A DNA stretch of 64,000 nt, from assembly GCF_000003195.3 (NCBI RefSeq), contig NC_012870.2, forward strand, positions 310,001 to 374,000, read 5' to 3'. Positions 20,111 through 30,791 of the stretch are shown piece by piece. Below the pieces are notes generated by a model. That model was not told the origin of the DNA, did no database searches, and saw only the letters and a program-made list of their open reading frames with translations. This stretch comes from Sorghum bicolor (Eukaryota; Streptophyta; Magnoliopsida; Poales; Poaceae). Both the position numbers and the translations under genes were made by a program. Position 1 is the stretch's first letter. Each line of letters starts with the position of its first letter.

Positions 20111-23100
20111 CTCATGGATCGCCACCGTTTATATATACAACAAACAAACATCCTGTGCTGTCTGTCAGCGTTTGTGTAAACATATACTCCTGAACCTGAA
20201 TTGTGCAGTCGAAGCAACAGAAACCAAATTGTAAGACTATTCATCCCATTCCCAAACTACTAGACTAATTTCAGATCCAGTTTTTGGTAGCCATGCCCAT
20301 GCATGCATGGTGGAGCTGAGACAGCAGATTAAAGAGAGCAGCAGACATCACTACTGGACTTCCTTTTGCATCTTGCTCCATGAGTCAGATCCCTTCAAAT
20401 AAAGAAGAATGCTGCCGGACCTGAGAAATTTGCAGCGCATCATCTGCTACTGTCAGTAAGAGGAAAGGACAGAACGTGGTGGTGGACACTGATGTGAGGA
20501 GGAGTTTGAGAATAATATTTATTTGTTTGTGTTTTTTTAAAAAAATGACAGGAATTCTTTGGCCTGCTCTGCTGCAGTTAACACTTGGGCACGACCTTCA
20601 GTGGTATTGATGATCGATTTGAGCAATGAAACAAACCCTGAGTACCAAGGAGAAAGATAATTAACAGAATTATTGCAAAAAAAAGAAAAAAAAAACAGGC
20701 TGATAATCTCCATGCTGCTGACGGCATAACCGTGATTCTCCCTGAGGCTTACTTTGGCAGCACAGGTAAATTAATCACGGGAAAATAGTCACGCGCGTGG
20801 AATTTTTTTGACATTTGATTCCCACTACCATCTCTGGGGAGATATACATGCGGGGGGGAGTTTTGCTGTGGCTGTTTGGCATCCCGTTGCAAAGGACTCA
20901 CGAGGGATTCAGCTGTGCTGTTTGGTTTCTCTAGTGCTGCTTGCCACCATTGAACAATTGAAAACAATATCTCAAAAAATCATAAAAAATCAAGAAAAAC
21001 AGAAAATATTAAATAATATAAGACATTCACCAGCAGTGTTAGAACCACAAACCAGGAAAAACTCAGGACTAAGTCTCTATACAAATACATAATTCAAGTC
21101 TAAAATCATGTCAACCAGGTTATAGTATCAGTAATAGCTAGCATGGATACAGATGGTTTCCATGCTTTACATCCAATACACAGACATAAACTAGGTTATA
21201 TGAACTGAAAGCTAAAATCTGCACCAATATTTAAATTAGCCCTCCAGCTCACACCAATATATTACATAGACAACAGCAGCATAAAAAATGGACAAATAGT
21301 AGGTGCATGTATATAAAAAATGATAGACATGAAGAGCAAAATCTATCTATGATCTTGAACGTTTCTCAGATGCTAATTATGAAGGCCACTTCACTTTTCT
21401 CTGATCATGTGTTGCTTCCACTGGTCCTGTATAAGTAACACAAAAGAAATGGTGAGTTCCAAGAATATGCAGCAGAACAACGTGAAGTGTCATGCTTGAT
21501 ACACATTTCATATCATGAACTGGTGAGTTGCATGCATATCTCCCTTATCTTTGTACAAATAAAATGGTCAAAACAAGGGGCTCACTCACCTCTCTATCAC
21601 AAGATATAGAAGGCTAAGACATACTACACATATATCATTCTGTTCTAGAGAGAGCTATTAGCAAACCTGATTATAGACATTTTAGAGAGAGCTATTAGCA
21701 AATGTAGTATATTTATTAATTATAAGCATTAAAACTGAACCAAACTGAACTCTAGTGCAGCAAAATACCTCTATAGGGGCTAGCAAGAGCTGACCGAAAT
21801 GGTTCAAACTCTGCTGCGGCAAAATACCTCTACAGATGTCAATTGTCAGCTAGATGTCTTCAGCGACAAAGTTGCAGTGAGCAGAATTCCGGTGACCCTA
21901 TAGCAGAAGGCGATTAAAAAAACAAGTGTTAAAAATACAGCACCCTTTTTGAAGCTGAAAACTAAAACACAAAATGTGCGGTAGTACTGGTCATACTAGT
22001 AGTTAGCTAGAACACATAAATTTAGACATAGTTTTGTATCTGCCACACAAACCAATCTAATTCTAGAGTACTGGTCATACTAGAAGTAGCAAGCAGCTAG
22101 CAGAACCAGAGCATCTACTAAACTCAAACAACAGCTCCTTTTCATAACTGTCCCTACACAAGATGTAAAGAATTTATTGCTTCCTCTAAAAAAAGAAATT
22201 ATTGTTGGACAGCCCATCAACATTATTTGGGAGAACGAGGAACAATCACTGAAATTCCAGGGACAATCTACAGACTACAGTAAAATAATAATTAAAGTTG
22301 CATTTCCTAAAATGATTAAAACTGCATTTCCTTTTTGAAAAAAGGAAGCTCATCATATACTCCAATGTTTGTTCTCATACTCTGCTACGAGCAATCAGAA
22401 TCAGTACTCAAATTCCAGGGACAATCTACAGACTACAGTACCTGAACCTGAACCTAATTGTTAATATTGGTCTGTGCAACTAAATAGACTTAAAAAGATA
22501 ACTGAACCTGAACCTGATTGCTAAATTGAACCTGAACCTTTACCAATTAGAGTGTACTAAGACTACTAAATTGAACTAAACCTGAACTTGATCCTAATTG
22601 CTGCAACTAAATTTAACTAAACCTGAACCTGAAACTAAAACTGAAATTTTAACTCAATGTATCACCTGCTCCTTCATCTTCAGCAACGGCATTTGTTGAT
22701 GCACCTGAAGACACATGCACGCCATCTCCAGCATCAATTACTGGCACTGCATTTGTATGATTCACTTTTAGACTAATCACACTGCTAGAACAGTAGTATG
22801 ATTCACTTAAAATTAGAAAATTAAAAATATTAACATGTCATCACAGGACCTATGCAAATGCAGTGAAGCACAACAAGCAATCTCCTATATATATATCAAA
22901 CTCACCATGTTGCACTATCTCATAGCACTGGCTAATTGGGATCCTTCCAGCTTGGGTCTCATGAAGTGTCAACTTCTTGGACTGTTATGTTATGAAGTGC
23001 AGTATTTCTATTTCACTGTATATTGGTTACTGAAACTTTTAGCTGATCAAGAAATCTATGTAAAGGTATTTTTTCTTAAATTTACGATAGAACATAAACT

Positions 23101-23230
23101 AATTGCTCGCTAAATCGTCTAGACACAATAATCACAAATTTTGCAATACCCAACCTGCATACTTATGAGCATGAATAAAATTACCAGGGAAATCTTTCTA
23201 ATCGGGTAGACATGAATCAAATATTTAGCA
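20111..23230. other. Intergenic with local short duplications, no supported gene
   Basis: The first 600 bp probably include the MATE 3' UTR. From 20800 to 23230 the sequence is AT-rich and looks transcript-like on the minus strand, but no conserved protein appears in any frame. Several short words recur close together. TAGAGAGAGCTATTAGCAAA occurs twice near 21650-21700. CAAAATACCTCTA occurs twice near 21770-21830. ACTGGTCATACTAG occurs twice near 21986 and 22069. GAACCTGAACCT-type hexamers fill 22440-22640. Confidence 0.5.
22252..22440. repeat. Direct repeat of 31 bp, 158 bp apart
   Basis: A 31-bp word containing TTCCAGGGACAATCTACAGA occurs exactly at 22252-22282 and again at 22410-22440. 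Confidence 0.85.
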
Positions 23231-23944
23231 AAAATTACCGAACAATATCACAAAAATACAAAGCCATGAGGTACCAGATACCCCACTCCTTTTCACAGCC
23301 ACCAACAAGAATGATAGAGTGCATGCTCACCACGCTTCGGCTGAGTGAGGTATGGAGATAGGCTCGGTGGCACGACGCTTCTCCATGGATGCTGGAGTAT
23401 GGAGGAGGATACGGCAGCTCGGTCACCCCAAGATCTACGAGATTTTTCCCTGCTAGGAGGACGGGGCTGAGGTGGAGGTGGAGGTGCTGCTCCGAGATGT
23501 GGATCTTGCGGCGGTGGCGGCACGATCGCGATTCGCGAGAGATGCATCGCCGGGAACCAGGAGATGCACACCAGTTGCCGGCCACCGGGAGATGCACGAC
23601 AAGAGCGATGCGTCGACCATGAGCCGCCGGGGTGATGGCGACGGTGGCGGCGGCGGCCGCCCCCTCGTGAGTCGTCGAGCGAGCGACGGGGTCAGGGAAG
23701 AGGAAACGCTCCCGGCCGCATGACTCCTGGATTTCTTCCGCGTGGAAAATGAAGGGAAACGGGCTGCTGTCCCCGCGTGGGTGTGCTTCCAAAGAGCGCG
23801 ACAGATTGTGGCAGGGAAAATCGTCGCGTGGTTTCTCGGCGCGGGGAAATCACGGGGAACCCTCCGGAATCCCGTGCTGCCAAAGGAGCCCTGAGCAGGA
23901 TGACAGGGCCGGAGAGGAGAGGGGGCAAGGGGCCAGAGGCGGTG
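23231..23944 (-). other. GC-rich block, possible divergent non-coding transcript start
   Basis: This block becomes strongly GC-rich toward 23950 and shares a promoter interval with the DUF1499 gene. On the minus strand it reads like a leader exon ending in GCCGAAGCGTG/GTGAGC near 23328. Minus-strand frames are long but low-complexity (Arg, Pro, Ala, His rich), overlap one another in different frames, and match no family I recognise. I annotate it as a possible divergent transcript, not as a protein gene. Confidence 0.3.
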
Positions 23945-24050
23945 GTGGGCCAAGCCCAAGTGCATGGACACCGTGATCCGACGGAAGCGACATAGGATGG
24001 GCCGGCAGCGGCACAACACCATTCGGCTTGATTTGATTTGATTTGGCCCA
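23945..24050. promoter_or_regulatory. Promoter interval with TGGGCC/GGCCCA (site II-like) motifs
   Basis: Three copies lie just upstream of the DUF1499 start: TGGGCCAAGCCCAA near 23947, ATGGGCCGGC near 23998 and TTGGCCCAT near 24044. Such motifs are common in plant promoters of housekeeping and organelle-related genes and often lie between divergent transcripts. Confidence 0.5.
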
Positions 24051-24169
24051 TGAATGAATGAAGATGCGAATCCAATCCAATCCAATCCTCCTCCTCCTCC
24101 TCCATATCATCCTCCTCCTCTGCTCTCCTCCTCCTCCCCAGCAAGGCGAAGGCTGAAGAGCTCGGGCAG

Positions 24170-27100
24170 ATGGTGACGCCCCTGCAGGTGTGCTGCTGCC
24201 TCCCGCCACCGCCACCGCCACCGCCCGACGCCAAGAGCAGGGGCCACACAAGAGTCGCCCGAAGGTACGGTAACTTGTATGCATGTACTCCTGTACAATC
24301 CATTTCCAAATCTTCGCCCTCCACATTTTTTTTATTATTCTATTCTATCTACTACTCACATATACTCCTCCTGGCCACGTCAGTAATACAAGCTTTTATT
24401 TTGGCCATCCGATGCGAGATCAACAGCCCACCCGACCGTTTCTCCACCAAAACAAAATAACTATCCCCTCTTTCTTCCCTCGTGCCGGTCGACAGCGCCC
24501 GCGTGCGGTGCGGCGGCGCTCCGTCGCCTAAACACACACAACACCGCCCACGCCACGCGAAAACCATGGGGAGAGGGGCCGGGCCTTCCTCCTGGCTCGC
24601 CGCCGTGGCCACTGCCGCAACACCAAGCTTCCGCGCCGCCCACGCCCTCCTCCTCACCTCCGGCCACCTCTCCTCCCGCGCCTCCGCCAACTCCCTCCTC
24701 CGCGCCGCCCCATCCCCCTCCGCCTGCGCGCTCATCCTACGCCTCCTTCTCCTCCACCGCTTCCGACCCGACCACATCTCCCTCTCCTTCTCCCTCCACT
24801 CCTGCGCCCGCGCCGTCACCACCACCCGCAACCCGCTCACCGCCCTCTTCCACTCGCTCGCCCTCAGGCTCGGCCACGCCCGCGACGTCTACGTCGCCAA
24901 CGCCGCCATCTCTTCCTACTTCGCCGCCTCCGACGTCGCCTCTGCCGACCGCCTCTTCGCCGAGCTCTCCGCTGACGACGTCGCCGACGTCGTCACCTGG
25001 ACCACCATGGTCACCGGCCATGCCAACGCCACCAATCTCCAGCGGGCGAGGCACTTCTTCGACGCCATGCCCGACCGCAACGTCGTTTCCTGGAACGCCA
25101 TGCTGGGCGCCTACGCCAGCGCCGGAATGCTGTCCCAGGCGCGGGACCTGTTCGACGCGATGCCTCAAAGGAACGCCGCCACGTGGAGCTCTATGCTCAC
25201 TGGGCTCGTCCTGTCGGGACGCTGCGGGGAGGCGCTCAGGGTGTTCCATGACATGGTCCGAAGCGGTGCCGTGCCCAATGAGCCCGCACTGGTTAGTGTG
25301 GTCTCCGCGTGCGCGCAGCTGCGGTCTCTTGAGTACGGCGCGTGGGTGCACGGATACGCCGAGCAGGAGCTGCAGGGGGCGATGAGTGTCATCCTCGCCT
25401 CCGCCATCATCGACATGTACGGGAAATGTGGGGGTATCCACAGTGCCGTCAGGGTATTCGCCGCGATGCCCGTGAGAAACGTCTACTCCTGGAACGCAAT
25501 GATCGCTGGGCTCGCGATGAATGGTGGCGAGAGACAGGCCCTGTCGCTCTTATGGAAGATGCAGATGGCTGGTGTTCGACCGAATGACATAACTTTCATC
25601 GGGTTGCTCAGCGCTTGCTCCCACTCTGGACTTGTGAATGAGGGCCGCCGGTTGTTTGACAGTATGATCGAGGACTTTGGGATACAGCCAGTCCAACATC
25701 ATTACGGTCTTATGGTTGATTTGATTGGCCGCTCTGGTCGTGTTAAGGAGGCCCTATTTTTCGTCAAGAGCATGCCTGTGGAACCTCACCCTGGCTTATG
25801 GGGCGCACTAGCTAGCGCCTGCAAGATGCATGGTGAGGTTGAGCTTGGTGAGGAGGTTGCCAAGAAGCTCATTGAGCTGGAGCCTCGGCATGGCAGCCGA
25901 TACATCCTCCTGTCAAACTTGTATGGCTCTGCAAATCGATGGGATGACATGGCCTTTGTGCGCAAGATCCTCAAAAGGCGCAAGGTGCCCAAGGGCACTG
26001 GCAATGCAGTGGTTGGAATGACATTGACATCCAGTATGTCGAATGATTGAGTGCACTCTCGATAAGGATGTATAAAAATTTAAGGGCATTAGGATTTTTG
26101 CACCGGTTGGACCGGCTACCGAGGAGCAACATGAGATCGAGGAGCCTAGATGATGATAGGGCTGAAATAGAAATGTTCAGTTGATATGTCATCCTATGCC
26201 TAATTGTTTAAACAGCACTCAGTAATTGCACATACAGGGAGTGGAAGTGCAAAGAACTAGCAAGAAGTGCAGACTGGTGCTTGAATACTGACCAAAGGTG
26301 GCTGGAACTCAAAGAACTGAGTGTTGTCTAGTATGATTAGTTCAGAGTTAGGCGATTCAGTTAATGCAAGGATGTTTCAGAATAGTTACTTGACCTCTTT
26401 TTTATTGCATATTGAGATCTAGGATGATATCGATCCAACTCACTTTGAATGGTAACTTTATCAAAAGTATCGTTGTATGCTTAATTTCACCAACATTTTC
26501 TACCTTCTACCATTACATGTATTTATTCGAATTTGTGACCTCTTTCTAGTTTATAATATGGTGACTGACATGACTGTTTGCCTCTTTGCTTGCTTGGTTC
26601 CTTAAAAAAAAAGAGACTTTGTGCTCAGGAGCAGTGAGCTCGCCACGCTCGCCGCCATCTTCCACTTCAGGTACCCTGCTCGTTTCTTTTCCTTCAGTCA
26701 TGTCATGTTGTCACTTCAGCTGTTATGTTTCTTTTCTATTCTATTCTACCTGTGGTGTGTGTGGTGACCACCCTGCCTATCGATGCATATTAAATTACTC
26801 TGCTAACTTTGGTTCCATTCCATTGCATTCCTGAAACCCTAGTCAGACCTTGATCCAGTTAAACTGTTTTGACCCTCTTTGAAACAGACTCCACACCCAC
26901 CTGGTTCACTTCATTTCATGGTAGAGCCAGGCAGAGCATAAATTTGGAACCCACATCACTAGTCAATGCAATGCACTAGTTCTATGATTTTGGGGACTTA
27001 GCCACTGTTATATGCATCTTCATCTCACCTGCCATCATGTCTTTCGCTTAATTGGTCCAAGTGACACCAGTAGCTACCTAGAGACATCAGGAATGCAATG

Positions 27101-28183
27101 CAAATGCAGATGATGAATATCTGTTGTTTTCCTCTACTCTCCACTTCCCTGACAAGTGCTTATTGTTTCGCTTCACTCCTCTTGGATCCAGTGGCACCAA
27201 ACCAAGCTACCTTGGCGTTCAGAAGAGTCATCCATCCCTTGCTCTGTGCCCTGCAACCAATAACTGTGTTTCGACATCAGAGGAAATAAGTGATTTGAAT
27301 CACTATGCTCCCCCGTGGTAAGCCCATTACTATCGTGAGTTCCCTTCTCCAAAAGGAAGGCTTACTTTCGGATGTTCCTTTGAATTTTTGCGGCACCTAA
27401 TGCATTTACATCGGTTTTCATTAAAAAGGAAAGAAAGAAATGTAACGTGGGTGTTGTAACAACTGTCAGATGTGCAGTCATATTGTGTTGCAGTGTACGT
27501 ACATTAACATTACTTCTGTCCAGGAACTACAATCCCAAGGATGGCCAGAGGGGTAAACCCATAACCAAAGAGGAGGCCATGAAAGAACTAATTGAAGTCG
27601 TAAGTAAATATATGCATGATGGCACACATAAAAGCATTGTACGGGTACTGCCTTCGGATCATATGTTTTCTGCAGCATTATCTTATATTTTGTTGGAACC
27701 AGGTGGCGAAGACAAAGCCAGACAGCTTCACTCCTCGCATTGTAGATAAAACAGATGATTACATCCGAGTTGAATACGAGAGCCCTATATTTGGGGTAAG
27801 GCGGGTAGCACCTTGTTGGTTTCCCTTTTTGTAAGCTAATACAAGTTGTTACATGTGTGCAAATCGCATGGCTATTTGATAGTTTCTTTTTATCATTTGT
27901 CCATGCTGCAGTTTGTAGATGATGTGGAGTTCTGGTTCCCTCCTGGCAACAAACCACTCGTTCAGTATCGTTCGGCGTCTCGATCAGGATTTATCGACTT
28001 CAATGCCAATAAGAAGAGAGTAAAGGTATGTGTGCTTCTTCTATCTGGTTGGGTCGAATACATACCGAGCCCCTGCTAGTTGATGAGATGGTGACTCGAT
28101 GATATATACTCTCTGATTCATGTGATCAGGAGCTGAGATTGGCATTGGAAAAGAAGGGCTGGGCTTCAGAAAGCAACTTTTGA
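24170..28183 (+). CDS. DUF1499 family protein, probable plastid/thylakoid lumen (7 exons, 199 aa)
   Basis: Exons 24170-24264, 26629-26670, 27192-27317, 27524-27599, 27703-27795, 27912-28025 and 28130-28183 join in frame (600 nt) with GT-AG introns. The mature part is a clear DUF1499 protein: LALCPATNNCVSTSEEISDL, HYAPPWNYNPKDGQRGKPI, DDYIRVEYESPIFGFVDDVE, FWFPPGNKPLVQYRSASRSG and LALEKKGWASESNF. Plant members are imported into chloroplasts. The N-terminus here is short and basic, with a twin Arg followed by a mild hydrophobic stretch (RRSSELATLAAIFHFSG) that could be a lumenal (Tat-type) transfer signal. The biochemical function of DUF1499 is unknown. Intron 1 (24265-26628) contains a whole PPR gene on the same strand. 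Exon 1 was chosen because it alone completes the Arg codon at the exon 2 junction and supplies an ATG; it is the least certain exon. Confidence 0.85.
24566..26050 (+). CDS. PLS-class pentatricopeptide repeat protein, E-type (494 aa, intronless)
   Basis: One open frame from ATG 24566 to TGA 26050. It encodes an RNA-binding PPR protein of the kind that edits or processes organelle transcripts. After an Ala/Ser/Leu-rich N-terminus with possible organelle-targeting character, repeats follow in PLS order, for example DVVTWTTMVTGHANATNLQR, NVVSWNAMLGAYASAGMLSQ and NVYSWNAMIAGLAMNGGERQ. There is a VHGYAEQE stretch and the typical TFIGLLSACSHSGLVNEGRR. The C-terminus is an E/E+-like region (LWGALASACKMHGEVELGEE, IELEPRHGSRYILLSNLYGS) ending at KGTGNAVVG; there is no DYW domain. 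A GTG 84 nt upstream is in frame but is not a plausible start. The gene sits entirely within intron 1 of the DUF1499 gene, in the same orientation, and was probably a retrocopy or an older nested arrangement. Target RNA and organelle are not readable here. Confidence 0.93.
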   Translation: MGRGAGPSSWLAAVATAATPSFRAAHALLLTSGHLSSRASANSLLRAAPSPSACALILRLLLLHRFRPDHISLSFSLHSCARAVTTTRNPLTALFHSLALRLGHARDVYVANAAISSYFAASDVASADRLFAELSADDVADVVTWTTMVTGHANATNLQRARHFFDAMPDRNVVSWNAMLGAYASAGMLSQARDLFDAMPQRNAATWSSMLTGLVLSGRCGEALRVFHDMVRSGAVPNEPALVSVVSACAQLRSLEYGAWVHGYAEQELQGAMSVILASAIIDMYGKCGGIHSAVRVFAAMPVRNVYSWNAMIAGLAMNGGERQALSLLWKMQMAGVRPNDITFIGLLSACSHSGLVNEGRRLFDSMIEDFGIQPVQHHYGLMVDLIGRSGRVKEALFFVKSMPVEPHPGLWGALASACKMHGEVELGEEVAKKLIELEPRHGSRYILLSNLYGSANRWDDMAFVRKILKRRKVPKGTGNAVVGMTLTSSMSND

Positions 28184-30786
28184 ATTGAAGGAAGAAGAAG
28201 GATGGAAGAGGTGCAGGTGCATGCTACTCAGACTCAGTGCAGGTGCAGGCGTGCAGCTGCTCGTCTCATCCCATTCAGAATCAGACCAGAGACCATCAGA
28301 GTCTTTGGTTGTAGCAGCACACCTGGAAGTGGGTGGGATAGTATCCCCTTTGGGTACTGCCCACGCAAAGGCAAAAGTTTATCTTTATTGTGATGGTCCT
28401 CAGCCCTCGTCCTCACTCAGGTCAGCGCTTGGTCCTCGAGCTACCTGCTCTGATTTCCGTCGGGGTCACTGTTGACTTCTTTTTGCTTATTGTTAGTCCA
28501 CTAGTAGAATGCCTGATTTAGCAGCACAACTGGAACTGGGATAGTGTATGTTTTAGAACGGAGGGAGCGTGTGCTTGTCATCCACATTCGTGCCCTATTT
28601 CACGCATTCGTGTCATCAATATCAATATATGTTATTTCTTTGAAATCTTAATTTATGCACCGTTTGAGGTTCAAATCATTGTAATAATCAGCATAAAGTT
28701 AGGAGTATATATTACCAAGTTTGTGAACATGGTAGTACTAGGTTAAGGGACCGACGGTGTATTTTGTACCGACCAGTTTGGCAATATATATAGGTGTACA
28801 GTAAGTGCTGCTGGGATGGATTGATTCGGTGGGTGGGCATCTCCATCCATTGATATTGCATTCGCAGTGGTGGCCATCATGCATCATGAGGAATTGAGGA
28901 TCCATCATCACCATCACCCATGGGTGCCGGTGGCGCACTAAGGAAGGAGAAGGAGTACTCTTTATTTTTATAGGAAATGGGTCAAAAGGCTACATGGACA
29001 GCAACGACCTGGCTAGTCAAAACCAAGAAATCATATACTACCATGGTATTGCCATGCATTTTGGAATGCATGCTATTGCTGCTACGGTTGACAAATACTC
29101 CTACATGCATCGGATCGGATCTATTCTTGTGTTAATAACGATAAGATATAGTATTGGTTCGATATGATAGTTGACCCAGCTGAGTTTGTTATATAGTTTC
29201 TGGCATCAGCTGGATGCATGACCCACATACATAAAGTTTGATCATGGATTATATTATAGCACACATATATAAAAGATAACAACAAGAATAAATATACGAC
29301 GAACCCAGTCGCTAATCGACCCATCTCATCACGGTACAGTTAGGTAACCGTGTACCCCTGATCTGATGGATGTCAATGCCTTGACTGAAAACGACGACAA
29401 GAAAAATCCCCGATGGATTCAGGTGCTTTCTATCTATAGTATATTCTATTCTTTTCAGATTGGATTGCAGGCACAGATAGATAGATGACGACAGGTAGGA
29501 GTAGTGGGGTGGAGCTGACCATCATCCTCCAGCTCTTCATCATCCATCCATATATGGGATGTGTGGTGTATACCTACGTCTGGCCTTTTCCTTTTGGATT
29601 TGGAGGTAGTGCGCAAGCTAGAGCAAATTGAAAAGGGTACATTTAGTTTGTGTGTACATAGACATTTTCCATGGAGGTGTATATATGATAAAATTTTAGA
29701 TCTAATTACTGTTTTTATAATTTTTTTAGAGTGCATTTGAACCCCTAATTAACATGTGGCTTCGCCACTGGGTGCGCATGCATGCATGTCCATCCATAGG
29801 CAGGCAGGCAGGCAGGCGATGGATTGAAGACCGGCCGGTTGAGGTCAAATCCAAAGATGACGATGATGCACAAAGGTCAGTCGCCACCTTCCCTTGTTTA
29901 CCACCCACGCCAAAATACGAGCGGCTACTCTCACTCTCACTACCTATGAAATGATGCACTACCTCGTCACCGTACCGCACCTAGCTTGCCTTCTCTCTCT
30001 CTCTCTCCATTCAAAAAAAAAACCCTTCTCTCTAGTCTCAACTCAACGACCATATCATAATGCAAAAGTTCGAAAACCATTTCTCAAACTACCGCAATAG
30101 TTCAACTTTCTACACAATAAACTAAGTAAAAAAAACAGACACTACAAAACAGTTTTGTGCTAGTTTTCATCCCACATGGCGTTTGCATGTAACGGTTTTG
30201 ACACGTCAGCTAATAGTATCAAAACTGAAGATTGAAGATTGATCCTTTTTGCAGGATGTGGTAGTTGGAAATTGAAATCTAGACTTGTCAAAACCGCCTA
30301 TTAATCGATGAAATCTAGTTGGCGGTTGAAAACTAAACTTGGTTTAAATATAAATGGACTTACAAATACATTAGAAAAAATAATATTTAGATATAACACA
30401 ATTCTGTTAAGCTAGTGACTAGATTTCAAACTCAACTATTGTGGAAAGTTTAGTTTTCAACCTCCAATTTTAAAATCAATAGCTCACGTGACAAAATCAT
30501 CTTACATGAAACAAACATTAGATAAAAACAACACTGCCAACTAATCCTAATATATGGATGATTATCACAAATTCAAAGCTTGGAATATTTAAGGTATACC
30601 TTCAACGTGTGCCTAAAATTTCAGAGACAACCACTCAATAGTGAATAGTAGAGGATTAGCAACGAAGCAATCAAGGCTTTACGATTTTGACTAAGAGATG
30701 GAGAGGGGTGGAGACTTTGTGCCCGTTGGTTTATAAGGGGACTTTTGGTTTGACGGAACCGCCGGAGTGCCGAGGCATGAGTGGCG
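28184..30786. other. Intergenic; DUF1499 3' UTR then nothing coding
   Basis: The first 300 bp are probable 3' UTR. A word like the end of a Stowaway-type MITE (CGGAGGGAG) occurs near 28560. A GCAG/GGCA microsatellite lies near 29801-29818. The interval 30140-30650 is AT-rich with inverted phrases such as TGGCGGTTGAAAACTAAACT and may hold a decayed MITE. No gene was seen. Confidence 0.45.
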
Positions 30787-30791
30787 GAGAA

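Noticed and set aside
18620..20125. A 501-aa open frame antisense to the MATE gene
   Set aside because: It is a consequence of extreme GC bias at third positions. The sequence is His/Arg/Glu/Gly-rich without domains, while the plus-strand frame is a clear MATE transporter.
23235..24326. Several overlapping minus-strand frames of 150-210 aa
   Set aside because: Different frames overlap over the same GC-rich DNA and none matches a protein family. A non-coding transcript is more likely.
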